A model generated the notes under the pieces. It did no database searches. It was not told the origin of the DNA and saw nothing but the letters and a program-made list of their open reading frames with translations. A DNA stretch of 64,000 nucleotides from CBDUBS01 sp965365445 (GTDB lineage Bacteria; Bacteroidota; Rhodothermia; Rhodothermales; DASSAV01), in contig CBDUBS010000001.1 of assembly GCA_965365445.1 (NCBI GenBank), positions 1-64,000 on the forward strand, in the 5' to 3' direction. Position 1 is the first letter of the stretch, and each line of letters opens with the position of its first letter. The translations under genes were made by a program, and so were the position numbers. This document shows positions 35,244-43,381 of this stretch, piece after piece.

Positions 35244-35420
35244 TCAGGCGGCGTTCTTTTTGTCCTGCACTTCCGTGCGAATATCCTGCGCCATCTGCTT
35301 CAGATCCTGCATAGCTTTACGAACCCGGGTGCCGGCGGCCTTGTTGTTCTTGTCGTAGAACTGGGAGAAGTCCCGCTCCAGACCGTCGACGAAGTTTTTC
35401 AAGTCCTCAAATCTGCTCAT
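35244..35420 (-). CDS. Histone H1-like (Hc1-like) small DNA-binding protein
   Basis: A 58-residue protein: SRFEDLKNFVDGLERDF, then YDKNNKAAGTRVRKAMQDLK and QMAQDIRTEVQDKKNAA. The central NKAAGTRVRK block matches the Hc1/histone H1-like family known from Chlamydia and found as short single-domain proteins in Bacteroidota. A nucleoid-associated role is inferred; the long Lys/Ala-rich tail of chlamydial Hc1 is absent. The start at 35420 is supported by the very strong GGGAGGG Shine-Dalgarno eight to ten bases upstream; the frame extends further only by chance. A promoter and terminator flank it, so it is a self-contained transcript, probably well expressed. Confidence 0.85.
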   Translation of the reverse strand: MSRFEDLKNFVDGLERDFSQFYDKNNKAAGTRVRKAMQDLKQMAQDIRTEVQDKKNAA

Positions 35421-35488
35421 AGTTACCCTCCCAAATATTGTTAAAGATGTACTGGAATTTGCACTTCCCGACTCGAGTGGCACTTTTT

Positions 35489-35519
35489 GAAACTTAATCA
35501 CGGCAACAGCGCGTGTCAA
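35489..35519 (-). promoter_or_regulatory. Promoter of the histone H1-like gene
   Basis: On the minus strand TTGACA (35519-35514) precedes TAAGTTTC (35496-35489). The space between TTG and TA is 20 bases, and TAAGTTTC matches seven of eight positions of TAnnTTTG. A start near 35483 would give a ~63-base leader ending in the GGGAGGG site. The same spacing is seen before hisI. Confidence 0.55.
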
Positions 35520-35530
35520 TAAGTGGAAAC

Positions 35531-35557
35531 GCCGAAAAAGGCCGAAAAACGGCTTTT
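35531..35557. other. A/T-flanked hairpin in the dnaE upstream region
   Basis: GCCGAAAAA occurs twice in a row (35531 and 35541), and the second copy pairs with CGGC around AAAAA, followed by seven Ts. With A-T pairs and one G-T wobble the stem extends to about ten base pairs. It looks like a terminator on the plus strand, yet no plus-strand gene lies upstream. Confidence 0.5.
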
Positions 35558-35958
35558 TTTGTAAGGATCAGGTTACCACATCCTCTTTCAGGCCGGAAAC
35601 GCCTGTTCCGACATGGGTGAACGGCGGCTATCGGAGCGCGTCGTTGAAAAAGCGGCGGCCCGCTTGCGACCGTAAGATGGGGGCAAAGAACCATTCCCCG
35701 GTTGGTATGGCCGGCTGTGTGCGACCAGACCGTATCAAGGCGCGGTTCCTTGAGCCGTATGCGTCCAGTATAGTATCGGGCCGCCTAACCCCGGGAAGCG
35801 AATATCCCATTCGTGTCTGACGTTATCCTCAACTTTTCTACCAAGTATCCACACACGTTGTCCATACGCCCGTTTCCTGTGTTCCTTATACTTGCGTTTT
35901 GCGTTGCGGACGACAGGATCACGCCTGACTGCTGCCTTATTTACCCGGAATCGCCTCC

Positions 35959-38900
35959 ATGCTCGAATTCAGCCATCTTCATTGCCATACCCAGTACTCC
36001 TTGCTCGATGGCGCGGCCCGGATCAAGACGCTCGTTCAGAAAGCGTCAGCCATGGGCATGAAGGCACTGGCCATTACCGATCACGGTAATCTGTACGGCG
36101 TTCCTGAATTTTATACCGAGGCAAAAAAGGCGGGTGTACAGCCGATTATCGGGTGCGAGTTCTACGTTACACCGGGCGGCATGGCGGATCGGTCGGATCG
36201 GACTCGCTACCACCAGGTTCTGCTCGCAGCGACCGAAGACGGGTATCGAAACCTCATCCGCCTTTCTTCCGCCTCCTACCTCGACGGCTACTATTACAAG
36301 CCCCGCATCGACAGGGAGTTACTAAAATCCCATGCTTCAGGGCTTATAGCCACTACCTGTTGTTTACAGGGGCAGGTGCCGCAAACATTGCTGAAGCGAG
36401 GGGAAGACGCGGCCCGAAAGGTATTCCAGGAATATCTCGACATTTTCGGCGAAAACTACTACATCGAGATTCAGGATCACGGGATCGAGGATCAAAAGAA
36501 AGTCAATGCCGTCCTGCTCCGTTGGGCGTCGGAGTATGGAGTCAGTGTCGTGGCTACGAACGACATCCACTACGTAGACCAGTCCGATGCCGCCGCCCAG
36601 GACGTATTGCTTTGCCTGCAAACCGGGAAGGACCTGTACGATCCAAACCGGATGCGTTTCGACAACGACCAGTTCTTCTTCAAGAGCGCCGATGAAATGT
36701 ATGGCGCGCTCGTGGAGCTCGAATCTGTCGACCGGGAAGCGGCTCTGGCAACGACCGGCGAGGTAGCGGACAAATGCCGGGTGGACCTTTCGATGGGGAA
36801 ACTGCTCATGCCCCATTACCCGCTACCCCCGGAGTTCGGCAACGACATGGACGCGTACCTCAGCCATCTCGTTTTCGAGGGCGCGAAAAAACGGTACGGG
36901 GAGGTAAGCCAGGCCATCGCGGATCGCCTGCATTACGAGCTGGACGTCATCAAAGCGATGGGATTCGCCGGCTATTTTCTCATTGTTCAGGATTTCACGA
37001 CGGCAGCCCGTCAACTCAACGTAAAAGTGGGGCCCGGCCGTGGATCGGCGGCCGGCAGCGCGGTCGCCTACAGCCTGGGGATAACCAACATCGATCCACT
37101 GCGGTATGAATTGCTTTTCGAGCGCTTCCTGAATCCAGAGCGTGTTTCCATGCCGGATATCGACATCGACTTCGACGACCGGGGGCGCGGGCAGGTTATC
37201 GACTATGTCGTCCAGAAATACGGCCGGGAAAACGTCTGCCAGATCGTGACCTTTGGAACCATGGGGGCGCGTTCGGTAATTCGAGATGTGGGTCGGGTGC
37301 TGGGGATTCCCCTACCGGAAACCGACCGCATCGCAAAGATGGTCCCCGAAGGCCCGAAAGTCAGTCTTGATACGGCCATCGACGAAGTGCCCGAGTTTCG
37401 CAAGCTGCTCGACGATCCGAACCCGCAGATACGGAATCTGCTCCACTATGCTAAAGTACTGGAAGGTTCCGCCCGTCATACCGGGGTTCATGCGGCGGGC
37501 GTAATCATCGCACCGGGCCGCGTCAGCGACTACGTCCCGGTTGCCGTCGCGAAAGGAAAATCGACCGGCGAAGACGTCGTCACGACACAGTACGACGGCA
37601 AGTGGGTAGAATCGTTCGGCTTGTTGAAGATGGACTTCCTGGGCCTGAAGACGCTCACGGTCCTCAGCGACGCCCTGGAACTCATCAAAGGCCGCCACGG
37701 CATCGACATCGACCTGGACCGCATCCCATTCGACGACGCCAAAACATACGAACTTTTCCAACGGGGCGAGACGGTCGCCATATTCCAGTTCGAGTCCTCC
37801 GGAATGCGGGAGTGGATGCGCAAGCTGAAACCGACGGGCATCGATGACCTCATCGCGATGAACGCCCTGTACCGTCCCGGCCCGATGGACCTCATCCCGA
37901 ACTATATCGATCGCAAGCATGGCCGGGAAATCGTGGAGTATCCCCACCCCATGCTTCAGCCTATTCTGGAGCCCACGTATGGCATCCCTGTCTATCAGGA
38001 GCAGGTCATGCAAATGGCTCAGGTGATGGGCGGCTACACGCTCGGCAGCGCCGATCTGTTGCGCCGGGCTATGGGCAAGAAGCAAAAGGAAGAAATGGCC
38101 AGGCACCGGACGCTTTTCGTCCAGGGCGCCCTGGAACGCGGTGTGCCGGAGCAGACGGCGAACGACGTGTTCGACATGATGGCCAAGTTCGCCGGATACG
38201 GCTTCAACAAAAGCCATAGCGCCGCCTACTCGGTTGTGGCTTACCAGACGGCCTACCTGAAGGCGCATTACCCTGCCGAGTTTCTCGCCGCCGCCATGAC
38301 AAATGAAATGGGCGACACGAAAAAACTGTCGGTGGTGCTGGAGGAGGCGCGAAAAATGGGGCATGAAATGCTGCCCCCTTCCGTCAACCACAGCCAGGCC
38401 CACTTTACGGTAGAGGACGGCAAGATCCGGTTCGGGCTCGGGGCCATCAAAGGCGTCGGCGTCGGCGCCATCGAAGCCATCCATAAGCTTCGGCAGAAAC
38501 ACGGTCCGTTCAAGACATTGTTTGAACTGACGCGCGAGCTCGACCTGCGGGCCGTAAACAAGAAAACACTGGAGTGCCTCGCGCGGGTCGGGGCGCTCGA
38601 CACCCTCTTCGGGCATCGCGCCCAGCTGGTGGAGTCGATTGACGTTGCCATCCAGTATGCGACCAAAATACAGGCCGACCGGGCTGCAGGCCAGAACTCT
38701 CTGTTCGGCTCCGTTCAAAACGGCGTCGGCGCCCTGGAACCGAACATGCCCCTCATCGACCCGTGGCCGCGGTCGAAGTTGCTCAAAGAGGAACGTGAAT
38801 TGATCGGATTTTACGTATCCGGACACCCGCTGGAGGCCTATGCCGCCGAAGCATCCGCCTTTTCTACCGCTGGCCTGAACGACATCGAACGACTGGAACA

Positions 38901-39471
38901 GGAGATGATTACGTTTCAGGCTTCAACGAACGGTTCGAATGGGTACGCGCAGCCGAAGGGACCTGTCCATCGGTTCTGCGGAATCATCACGGAGATACAG
39001 CATCGAACCTCCAGATCGGGGCGGCCCATGGCGTTTGCCACCCTGGAGGATTTCAATGGGCAGGGTGAAGTGGTCTGCTTTGCCCAACAACTCGAAAAAG
39101 TAGGCAGTTACCTACGGGTGGATGAAATCGTGCTCGTAAAAGGCGAAACAGAGGTGCGCGGAGGCGCCGTAAAAATCGTCGCACACGACGTCATACCGAT
39201 GTGGAAAGTACGGGAGCAGCTGATTCAAGCCATCATCGTGCGCATCCACATCGACCTCGTGAACGTGGAACTCATCGAGAAACTCCGCGATTTATGCGAG
39301 AGTAACCGGGGGCGTTGCAAACTGTACTTCCAGATCGTAGATCCGGGGTATGCGAAATCGATACCGAGGCTCCGCAGTCGTAAATTCGTCGTCGATCCGA
39401 CGTCCGAATTGATGCAAGGCATCTCCCGGCTTTTCGGAAAAGAGAATATTACGGTCGAGGGCGACGCTTGA
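35959..39471 (+). CDS. dnaE: DNA polymerase III alpha subunit
   Basis: The replicative polymerase, 1,170 residues, as in E. coli (1,160). The N-terminal PHP domain has HLHCHTQYSLLDG, ITDHGNLYG, GCEFYV and ATNDIHYV, so the metal-binding residues appear intact, which in other bacteria goes with exonuclease ability. The palm carries the catalytic Asp residues in MPDIDIDFDDRGRG, with GPGRGSAAGSAVAYSLGI before it and KMDFLGLKTL, YQEQVMQMAQ and FNKSHSAAYS after it. Tandem helix-hairpin-helix motifs (LGAIKGVGVGAIEAI) and an OB fold (FCGIITEIQHRTSRSGRPM) complete it. Standard DnaE1 layout; the gene is monocistronic or leads the short group to 40564. Confidence 0.97.
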   Translation: MLEFSHLHCHTQYSLLDGAARIKTLVQKASAMGMKALAITDHGNLYGVPEFYTEAKKAGVQPIIGCEFYVTPGGMADRSDRTRYHQVLLAATEDGYRNLIRLSSASYLDGYYYKPRIDRELLKSHASGLIATTCCLQGQVPQTLLKRGEDAARKVFQEYLDIFGENYYIEIQDHGIEDQKKVNAVLLRWASEYGVSVVATNDIHYVDQSDAAAQDVLLCLQTGKDLYDPNRMRFDNDQFFFKSADEMYGALVELESVDREAALATTGEVADKCRVDLSMGKLLMPHYPLPPEFGNDMDAYLSHLVFEGAKKRYGEVSQAIADRLHYELDVIKAMGFAGYFLIVQDFTTAARQLNVKVGPGRGSAAGSAVAYSLGITNIDPLRYELLFERFLNPERVSMPDIDIDFDDRGRGQVIDYVVQKYGRENVCQIVTFGTMGARSVIRDVGRVLGIPLPETDRIAKMVPEGPKVSLDTAIDEVPEFRKLLDDPNPQIRNLLHYAKVLEGSARHTGVHAAGVIIAPGRVSDYVPVAVAKGKSTGEDVVTTQYDGKWVESFGLLKMDFLGLKTLTVLSDALELIKGRHGIDIDLDRIPFDDAKTYELFQRGETVAIFQFESSGMREWMRKLKPTGIDDLIAMNALYRPGPMDLIPNYIDRKHGREIVEYPHPMLQPILEPTYGIPVYQEQVMQMAQVMGGYTLGSADLLRRAMGKKQKEEMARHRTLFVQGALERGVPEQTANDVFDMMAKFAGYGFNKSHSAAYSVVAYQTAYLKAHYPAEFLAAAMTNEMGDTKKLSVVLEEARKMGHEMLPPSVNHSQAHFTVEDGKIRFGLGAIKGVGVGAIEAIHKLRQKHGPFKTLFELTRELDLRAVNKKTLECLARVGALDTLFGHRAQLVESIDVAIQYATKIQADRAAGQNSLFGSVQNGVGALEPNMPLIDPWPRSKLLKEERELIGFYVSGHPLEAYAAEASAFSTAGLNDIERLEQEMITFQASTNGSNGYAQPKGPVHRFCGIITEIQHRTSRSGRPMAFATLEDFNGQGEVVCFAQQLEKVGSYLRVDEIVLVKGETEVRGGAVKIVAHDVIPMWKVREQLIQAIIVRIHIDLVNVELIEKLRDLCESNRGRCKLYFQIVDPGYAKSIPRLRSRKFVVDPTSELMQGISRLFGKENITVEGDA

Positions 39472-39513
39472 CCTGCACACTCCCCGATCAGGCTTGACGA
39501 TCCAAGGCAGATT

Positions 39514-39846
39514 ATGCCCGTACCACGCGTTTCCGACGACGGCACCTGTATTACGCTGGACTTGCACGGCGCAAGCGTGAGCGAAGCCGCAGTGCTGACC
39601 CGCAAATTGCTCCAGAAAGCCCTGAGCCGGGGGCGGGGTACCGTAAAAATCATCCACGGCAGTTCAACCACAACGGCGGATACGGGCCGCGAAACAATCA
39701 AATCTACCCTGCATGCCCTCTTCGATGGCGGACATCCGGGTGTGGCCAGTGTCTTGCGTTCGGACGACTACTTGCTGGTAGCGCTCACCCCCTCTACTCG
39801 GAAAGACACAACGCCTGTCACGTTACGGGACCTCTCACCCTTCTGA
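39514..39846 (+). CDS. Small Smr-like domain protein
   Basis: A 110-residue protein. The Smr domain pattern is visible: ITLDLHGASVSEA at the start, a helix with LTRKLLQKALSRG, then GTVKIIHGSST, and the closing LRSDDYLLVALTP. Smr domains have a conserved LDxHG and HGxGxG; the second is IHGSSTTTA here, so the nicking-type glycine motif is altered. Smr proteins bind or cut nucleic acids, for example in ribosome rescue and MutS2. A degenerate active motif leaves the function open. It sits 42 bases after dnaE and 10 before the amidotransferase, probably in one transcript. Confidence 0.65.
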   Translation: MPVPRVSDDGTCITLDLHGASVSEAAVLTRKLLQKALSRGRGTVKIIHGSSTTTADTGRETIKSTLHALFDGGHPGVASVLRSDDYLLVALTPSTRKDTTPVTLRDLSPF

Positions 39847-39856
39847 CTTCACGGGC

Positions 39857-40564
39857 GTGACGCACCACACAAAACCAATCATTGGTATATCCACCTCGCT
39901 GGAAGAGAACAGCGCCGTCCTTTCTCTGGAGTACGTCGATGCCGTTGAAACGGCCGGGGGAACGCCTGTCATTTTGCCGCCGTCCACATGTCGACATACG
40001 GCGGCAAGGCTGTCTGAAATGCTGGATGGCGTGATAATTACCGGTGGTCCGGCCGTTTCGCTGCATCTCGTAGGGACTTTGCCCGACGATCTGCCGTCCG
40101 CGCCCGAACGGCGAGTCCAATCTGACCTGCGGATGGTTGACGTATGCGCGTCGAGCAATAAGCCGCTTCTCGGCATATGCTACGGAATGCAGTTGCTCAA
40201 CGCATGGGCCGGGGGATCCATCTATGCGGATGTGCAAAAACAGGTAGCAGGAGCGCTCGTGCATAGCGCAACCCGAGGAGCGCCTCCTCATTCCATTCGT
40301 GTAAGCGCTACATCCTGGCTGTTTTCAGCCATGCAACGAGACGAACTGATGGTGAGTACGAACCACATCCAGGCCATTGCATCGTTGGGATCGGGTTTCG
40401 TAGCTGTCGCCTTTGCCCCTGATGGAATGATCGAGGCCATAGAAAACCAAAGCGCGTCTATGACAGGAGTGCAGTTTCATCCCGAACGTATGGGAGAACC
40501 AATGCGGCCGCTTTTCGAGGCTTTCATCACGCGCTGTCGCGGCGGGGCGGCATACGTACCGTAA
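39857..40564 (+). CDS. Class I glutamine amidotransferase, gamma-glutamyl-GABA hydrolase (peptidase C26) family
   Basis: A 235-residue hydrolase. The N-terminus is PIIGISTSLEENSAV, followed by YVDAVETAGGTPVILPP, DGVIITGGPAV, the nucleophile elbow LLGICYGMQLLNAWAGG with catalytic Cys, VSTNHIQAI and GVQFHPERMG with the catalytic His-Glu pair. These mark the PuuD-like family, which hydrolyses gamma-glutamyl amides. The substrate is not evident. It starts at GTG 39857, ten bases after the Smr-like stop, so it is likely in the dnaE transcript. Confidence 0.9.
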   Translation: MTHHTKPIIGISTSLEENSAVLSLEYVDAVETAGGTPVILPPSTCRHTAARLSEMLDGVIITGGPAVSLHLVGTLPDDLPSAPERRVQSDLRMVDVCASSNKPLLGICYGMQLLNAWAGGSIYADVQKQVAGALVHSATRGAPPHSIRVSATSWLFSAMQRDELMVSTNHIQAIASLGSGFVAVAFAPDGMIEAIENQSASMTGVQFHPERMGEPMRPLFEAFITRCRGGAAYVP

Positions 40565-40680
40565 CGTATTTGCCGACCGATCCGAGGAAACAGTAGCGCG
40601 CCGGGCCGTCAAAACCGGCCGGCGATCCGGAAACACAGGGTGGCCTCACCATTTTAACATACAATCGAGCGAAGCAGCCG

Positions 40681-41109
40681 ATGGAACACATGGAGCGACA
40701 ATACACCATTTTGTATGTGGAAGACGACCCGGAGGACCAGTTCCTGGTGAAAGCCGCCGTGCGTCGAACAGGTCGCTCCATCACCCTCCATTTCGCCGAA
40801 AACGGCAAAGATCTCCTTCGTTACCTGCTCTCCGTGAAGGATGAAGCGGGCAGACCGGACCTGATCCTCATGGATCTCAATATGCCGGAAATGGATGGGT
40901 TTGAAACCCTCAAATACATCAAGCGGAACGAAACATGCAGGCGGGTGCCCACCATTGTTTTCACGACCTCGCTGGCGCCGGATCAGGTTCATAAATGCTA
41001 CGACCTCGGAGCCAATGCCATCATGATGAAGCCGCAAACCTTTTCCGAGTTCGAGCAGGTGATCGGGGAAATGCTTTCCTACTGGCTCGACAGGGTGCGG
41101 CTGAGTTGA
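40681..41109 (+). CDS. Single-domain response regulator (receiver only)
   Basis: A 142-residue receiver domain of the Rcp1/CheY-like type without an output domain. The acidic pocket is E14-D15-D16 (ILYVEDDPEDQFLV), the phosphorylated residue is D65 (LILMDLNMPEMDG), the switch Thr is in IVFTTSLA and the Lys is in IMMKPQ. Such single-domain regulators pass phosphate to other proteins or act by binding. In Rcp1-type systems the partner is a bacteriophytochrome-like kinase; none lies beside it, though a PAS kinase is 5.6 kb away. A short helical gene follows 114 bases downstream. Confidence 0.92.
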   Translation: MEHMERQYTILYVEDDPEDQFLVKAAVRRTGRSITLHFAENGKDLLRYLLSVKDEAGRPDLILMDLNMPEMDGFETLKYIKRNETCRRVPTIVFTTSLAPDQVHKCYDLGANAIMMKPQTFSEFEQVIGEMLSYWLDRVRLS

Positions 41110-41223
41110 ATGGTTACCCTGGAGGTTACATTCTGGAAAACATGAACCTGAAGCCGGTTGTGCTTCGTTCAGGGTACACAGAACACCGCGATCACTCCTG
41201 CACCATTCATACGGAGATGTGCC

Positions 41224-41448
41224 ATGCCGGACGATCTTGAAAAACGCATCGACTATACGCAAGCAAAAAAAGGCCTTATCAGCGAAGCACTGGGGCATCT
41301 AGAAGCCGTGCAGCACCTGCTGGATAAAGCCGTTTCCGCAGCGGGAAAAAATCATTCGGCCAAGCAGGCGGAAAGCCTAGAGGCGGCCTCCCTGATCAAC
41401 CGGGGGCAGATCGCCTTGATCCGGAGTTTATCCAGCCTGGATATCTAG
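41224..41448 (+). CDS. Small helical protein of unknown function
   Basis: A 74-residue protein that I do not recognise. The sequence is predicted almost wholly alpha-helical with regular hydrophobic spacing: KKGLISEALGHLEAVQHLLDKAV and SLEAASLINRGQIALIRSLSSL. It lacks signal, Cys pairs or membrane segments. The ATG at 41224 is favoured; the upstream frame is not helical. It lies just after the receiver gene on the same strand, so it may be its small partner or anti-factor, but nothing shows this. Confidence 0.5.
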   Translation: MPDDLEKRIDYTQAKKGLISEALGHLEAVQHLLDKAVSAAGKNHSAKQAESLEAASLINRGQIALIRSLSSLDI

Positions 41449-41486
41449 CATCGGCTCCTGCAAATTACCTTTTCGACTCGCACCGA

Positions 41487-42347
41487 TTATTTCGCTGTTT
41501 TCTTCAAGCGGCTCACAAACTCCTTTCTGAATTTGAGTACTTTCGGCTCGATGACTACCCGGCAGTATGCCTGCCGGGGATTATTGCGGAAATAATCGTG
41601 ATGGTAGGCCTCGGCCGCATAAAACGATTCAAAAGGAGTCACTTCGGTAACGATTGGATCGGGCCATACGTGAGCATCATTGAACTCGGCCATGACCTTC
41701 CGGGCGGCATCCCGCTGGCGGTCGCTATGATAAAACACCGCCGACCTGTACTGCGTACCCACATCGGCTCCCTGCCGGTTCAGGGTAGTAGGGTCGTGTA
41801 TGGCGAAAAAGACACGAAGCAGATCCGAAAACGAAACGACCTCCGGATCGAATACGATCTGCACGACCTCGGCGTGGCCCGTTCGTCCCGTGCATACGGC
41901 TTCATAGCTGGGGTTCGGAACGTCGCCGCCGGAGTAGCCGGGAGCCACATCGATTACTCCACGAAGCTCATCGAAGATGGGCTCGAGGCACCAGAAACAT
42001 CCACCCCCGAGGGTGGCAACTTCAACATTCTCCCTATCGTCAGCCATACCATCCCCCTTTTTTTCCGTTGCGATACCTTGCAGGATCGAATACCTCCCCG
42101 GATCCGGCGGAGCGGCATATGCGGCTCCCGTTAAACAAAGCAGCATTCCTGCCGCCAGTATCCGAGTGAGTATCCCTGACAAAACGCTTCTCCGGCTATG
42201 TCCACGAGCTTCATGGAGCCCTTCGCGGGAGGTTTTAGCGGAGGCATTTGGCAAACGTGTCTTCCTACCAAAAGGATTCGTTGGAGACCCCGCCCCTCTG
42301 CCTGGACTACTTATTGTTGCATGGGCTCGCTTCATTTTTGTTTGCAT
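41487..42347 (-). CDS. msrA: Peptide-methionine (S)-S-oxide reductase MsrA, probably exported
   Basis: Reduces the S-epimer of methionine sulfoxide. The active-site motif GGGCFWCLEPIFDEL, then VAPGYSGGDVPNPSYEAVCTG in blocks, GHAEVVQIVFDP, FFAIHDPTTLNRQGADVGTQYRS and AEAYHHDYFRNNP are all present. Before the enzyme is a ~100-residue lead with SRRSVLSGILTRILAAGMLLCLTGAAYA, a signal sequence with a Tat-like SRR motif, so the protein may act in the envelope. An AGGG before the ATG at 42347 supports this long start; ATG 42047 would give a cytosolic form. Divergent from modA. Confidence 0.92.
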   Translation of the reverse strand: MQTKMKRAHATISSPGRGAGSPTNPFGRKTRLPNASAKTSREGLHEARGHSRRSVLSGILTRILAAGMLLCLTGAAYAAPPDPGRYSILQGIATEKKGDGMADDRENVEVATLGGGCFWCLEPIFDELRGVIDVAPGYSGGDVPNPSYEAVCTGRTGHAEVVQIVFDPEVVSFSDLLRVFFAIHDPTTLNRQGADVGTQYRSAVFYHSDRQRDAARKVMAEFNDAHVWPDPIVTEVTPFESFYAAEAYHHDYFRNNPRQAYCRVVIEPKVLKFRKEFVSRLKKTAK

Positions 42348-42505
42348 CGTACCCTGCTTGTGTTCAGGAGCAGCAGCGGCAAAATTAACCGCATCTCTTT
42401 CGTTAAACAGTGGTTAGCACGAACAAGTATATCTCCGGGTTTCCTTCCGGTACGTTCGCGAACTGTTTTCCATCTCGTTTCACGAAGTCGCGCAGACAGG
42501 GAAGG

Positions 42506-43351
42506 ATGGCTCGTGCCTCGATGCCGGTCTTCGCTGTGCTTGTCATATTCGGTTTCGGCTGTTCAGGTGAAAACGGGTCGCAAGGGGTGCGAAGCGAGAT
42601 GGCCGGGCAGGTTGCGCTGGAAGTATTTGCCGCCTCTTCTCTGTATGACGCGCTGACAGAGGCCGTTGACACGTTCGAAGTAGCCTGGCCCGGATTACGG
42701 GTGCACGGTCACTTTGCCGGCTCCCAGCAACTCGTAGCGCAGCTCGGTCATGGCGCTTACGCCGATGTGCTCATCACGGCCGACGGCATTCAAATGGAAC
42801 GGGCCGTAAGGGACTCGCTGGTTCGTCCCGGAGACGTGTTTCTTTTTGCCGCAAATCGGTTGTGCATCATCGCGCCTGCAGGGAACCCTTCCGGGTTGAG
42901 AAGCTGGCAGGACCTCGGTCGTCCGGGAATCACGCTGATTATGGCCGCCGCCGAAGTGCCGGCCGGACGATACAGCCGAGCGTTCCTCGAAAAGGCTACG
43001 GAGGCCGGCGGGAATGAATGGGCCCGGACTGTGCTGCGCAACATTGTTTCCCACGAAACCAACGCACGTTCCATTCGAACCAAGGTGATGCTGGGTGAAG
43101 CGGACGCCGGTCTCGCCTATTGTAGTGATACGGCGGGTCTGACTCCCGAAGAAATACACACAATCCAGATTCCCCCCGCCTTGAACATAGCGGCTACCTA
43201 CCCTGCCGCCGTACTGAGCCATAGCTTTTATCCGGCGGAAGCCCGGGCGTTCATCGACTTTCTTTTATCCCCTCGGGGGCAATCCCTGCTTTCCCGGCAT
43301 GGTTTTTCGCCTGTCGGTACGTCTGAAAGCCGCGCCGATGCGGAGAAATGA
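42506..43351 (+). CDS. modA: Molybdate-type ABC transporter substrate-binding lipoprotein
   Basis: A ~281-residue periplasmic binding protein. A lipobox (VLVIFGFGCSGE) follows the start at 42506, whose Shine-Dalgarno is AGGGAAGG. The body shows the ModA pattern: VFAASSLYDALTEAVDTFE, HFAGSQQLVAQLGHGAYADVLITAD (as two blocks), ANRLCIIAP, DLGRPGITLIMAAAEVPAGRYSR (in part), RSIRTKVMLGEADAGLAY and SPRGQSLLSRHGF. It should bind molybdate or tungstate. The ModB/ModC permease and ATPase are not in the window, so it is an orphan here. cysS is convergent 30 bases downstream. Confidence 0.85.
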   Translation: MARASMPVFAVLVIFGFGCSGENGSQGVRSEMAGQVALEVFAASSLYDALTEAVDTFEVAWPGLRVHGHFAGSQQLVAQLGHGAYADVLITADGIQMERAVRDSLVRPGDVFLFAANRLCIIAPAGNPSGLRSWQDLGRPGITLIMAAAEVPAGRYSRAFLEKATEAGGNEWARTVLRNIVSHETNARSIRTKVMLGEADAGLAYCSDTAGLTPEEIHTIQIPPALNIAATYPAAVLSHSFYPAEARAFIDFLLSPRGQSLLSRHGFSPVGTSESRADAEK

Positions 43352-43381
43352 CGGCGGACTCGTGGACGCGCCGGACGGCAG

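Larger units (their letters stand above)
35421..35958. other. Divergent intergenic region between the histone-like gene and dnaE
   Basis: 538 bases. The left 100 bases hold the histone-like gene's leader and promoter. At 35531-35557 there is a GCCGAAAAA repeat and a hairpin, both listed separately. The right part (35560-35958) should carry the dnaE promoter; I see a possible TATACTTG near 35886-35893 but no convincing partner. No open frame here looks like a gene. Confidence 0.45.

Noticed and set aside
37312..38826. 504-codon open frame on the minus strand opposite dnaE
   Set aside because: It is His/Arg-rich with no domain and mirrors the codon pattern of dnaE; a shadow of the real gene.
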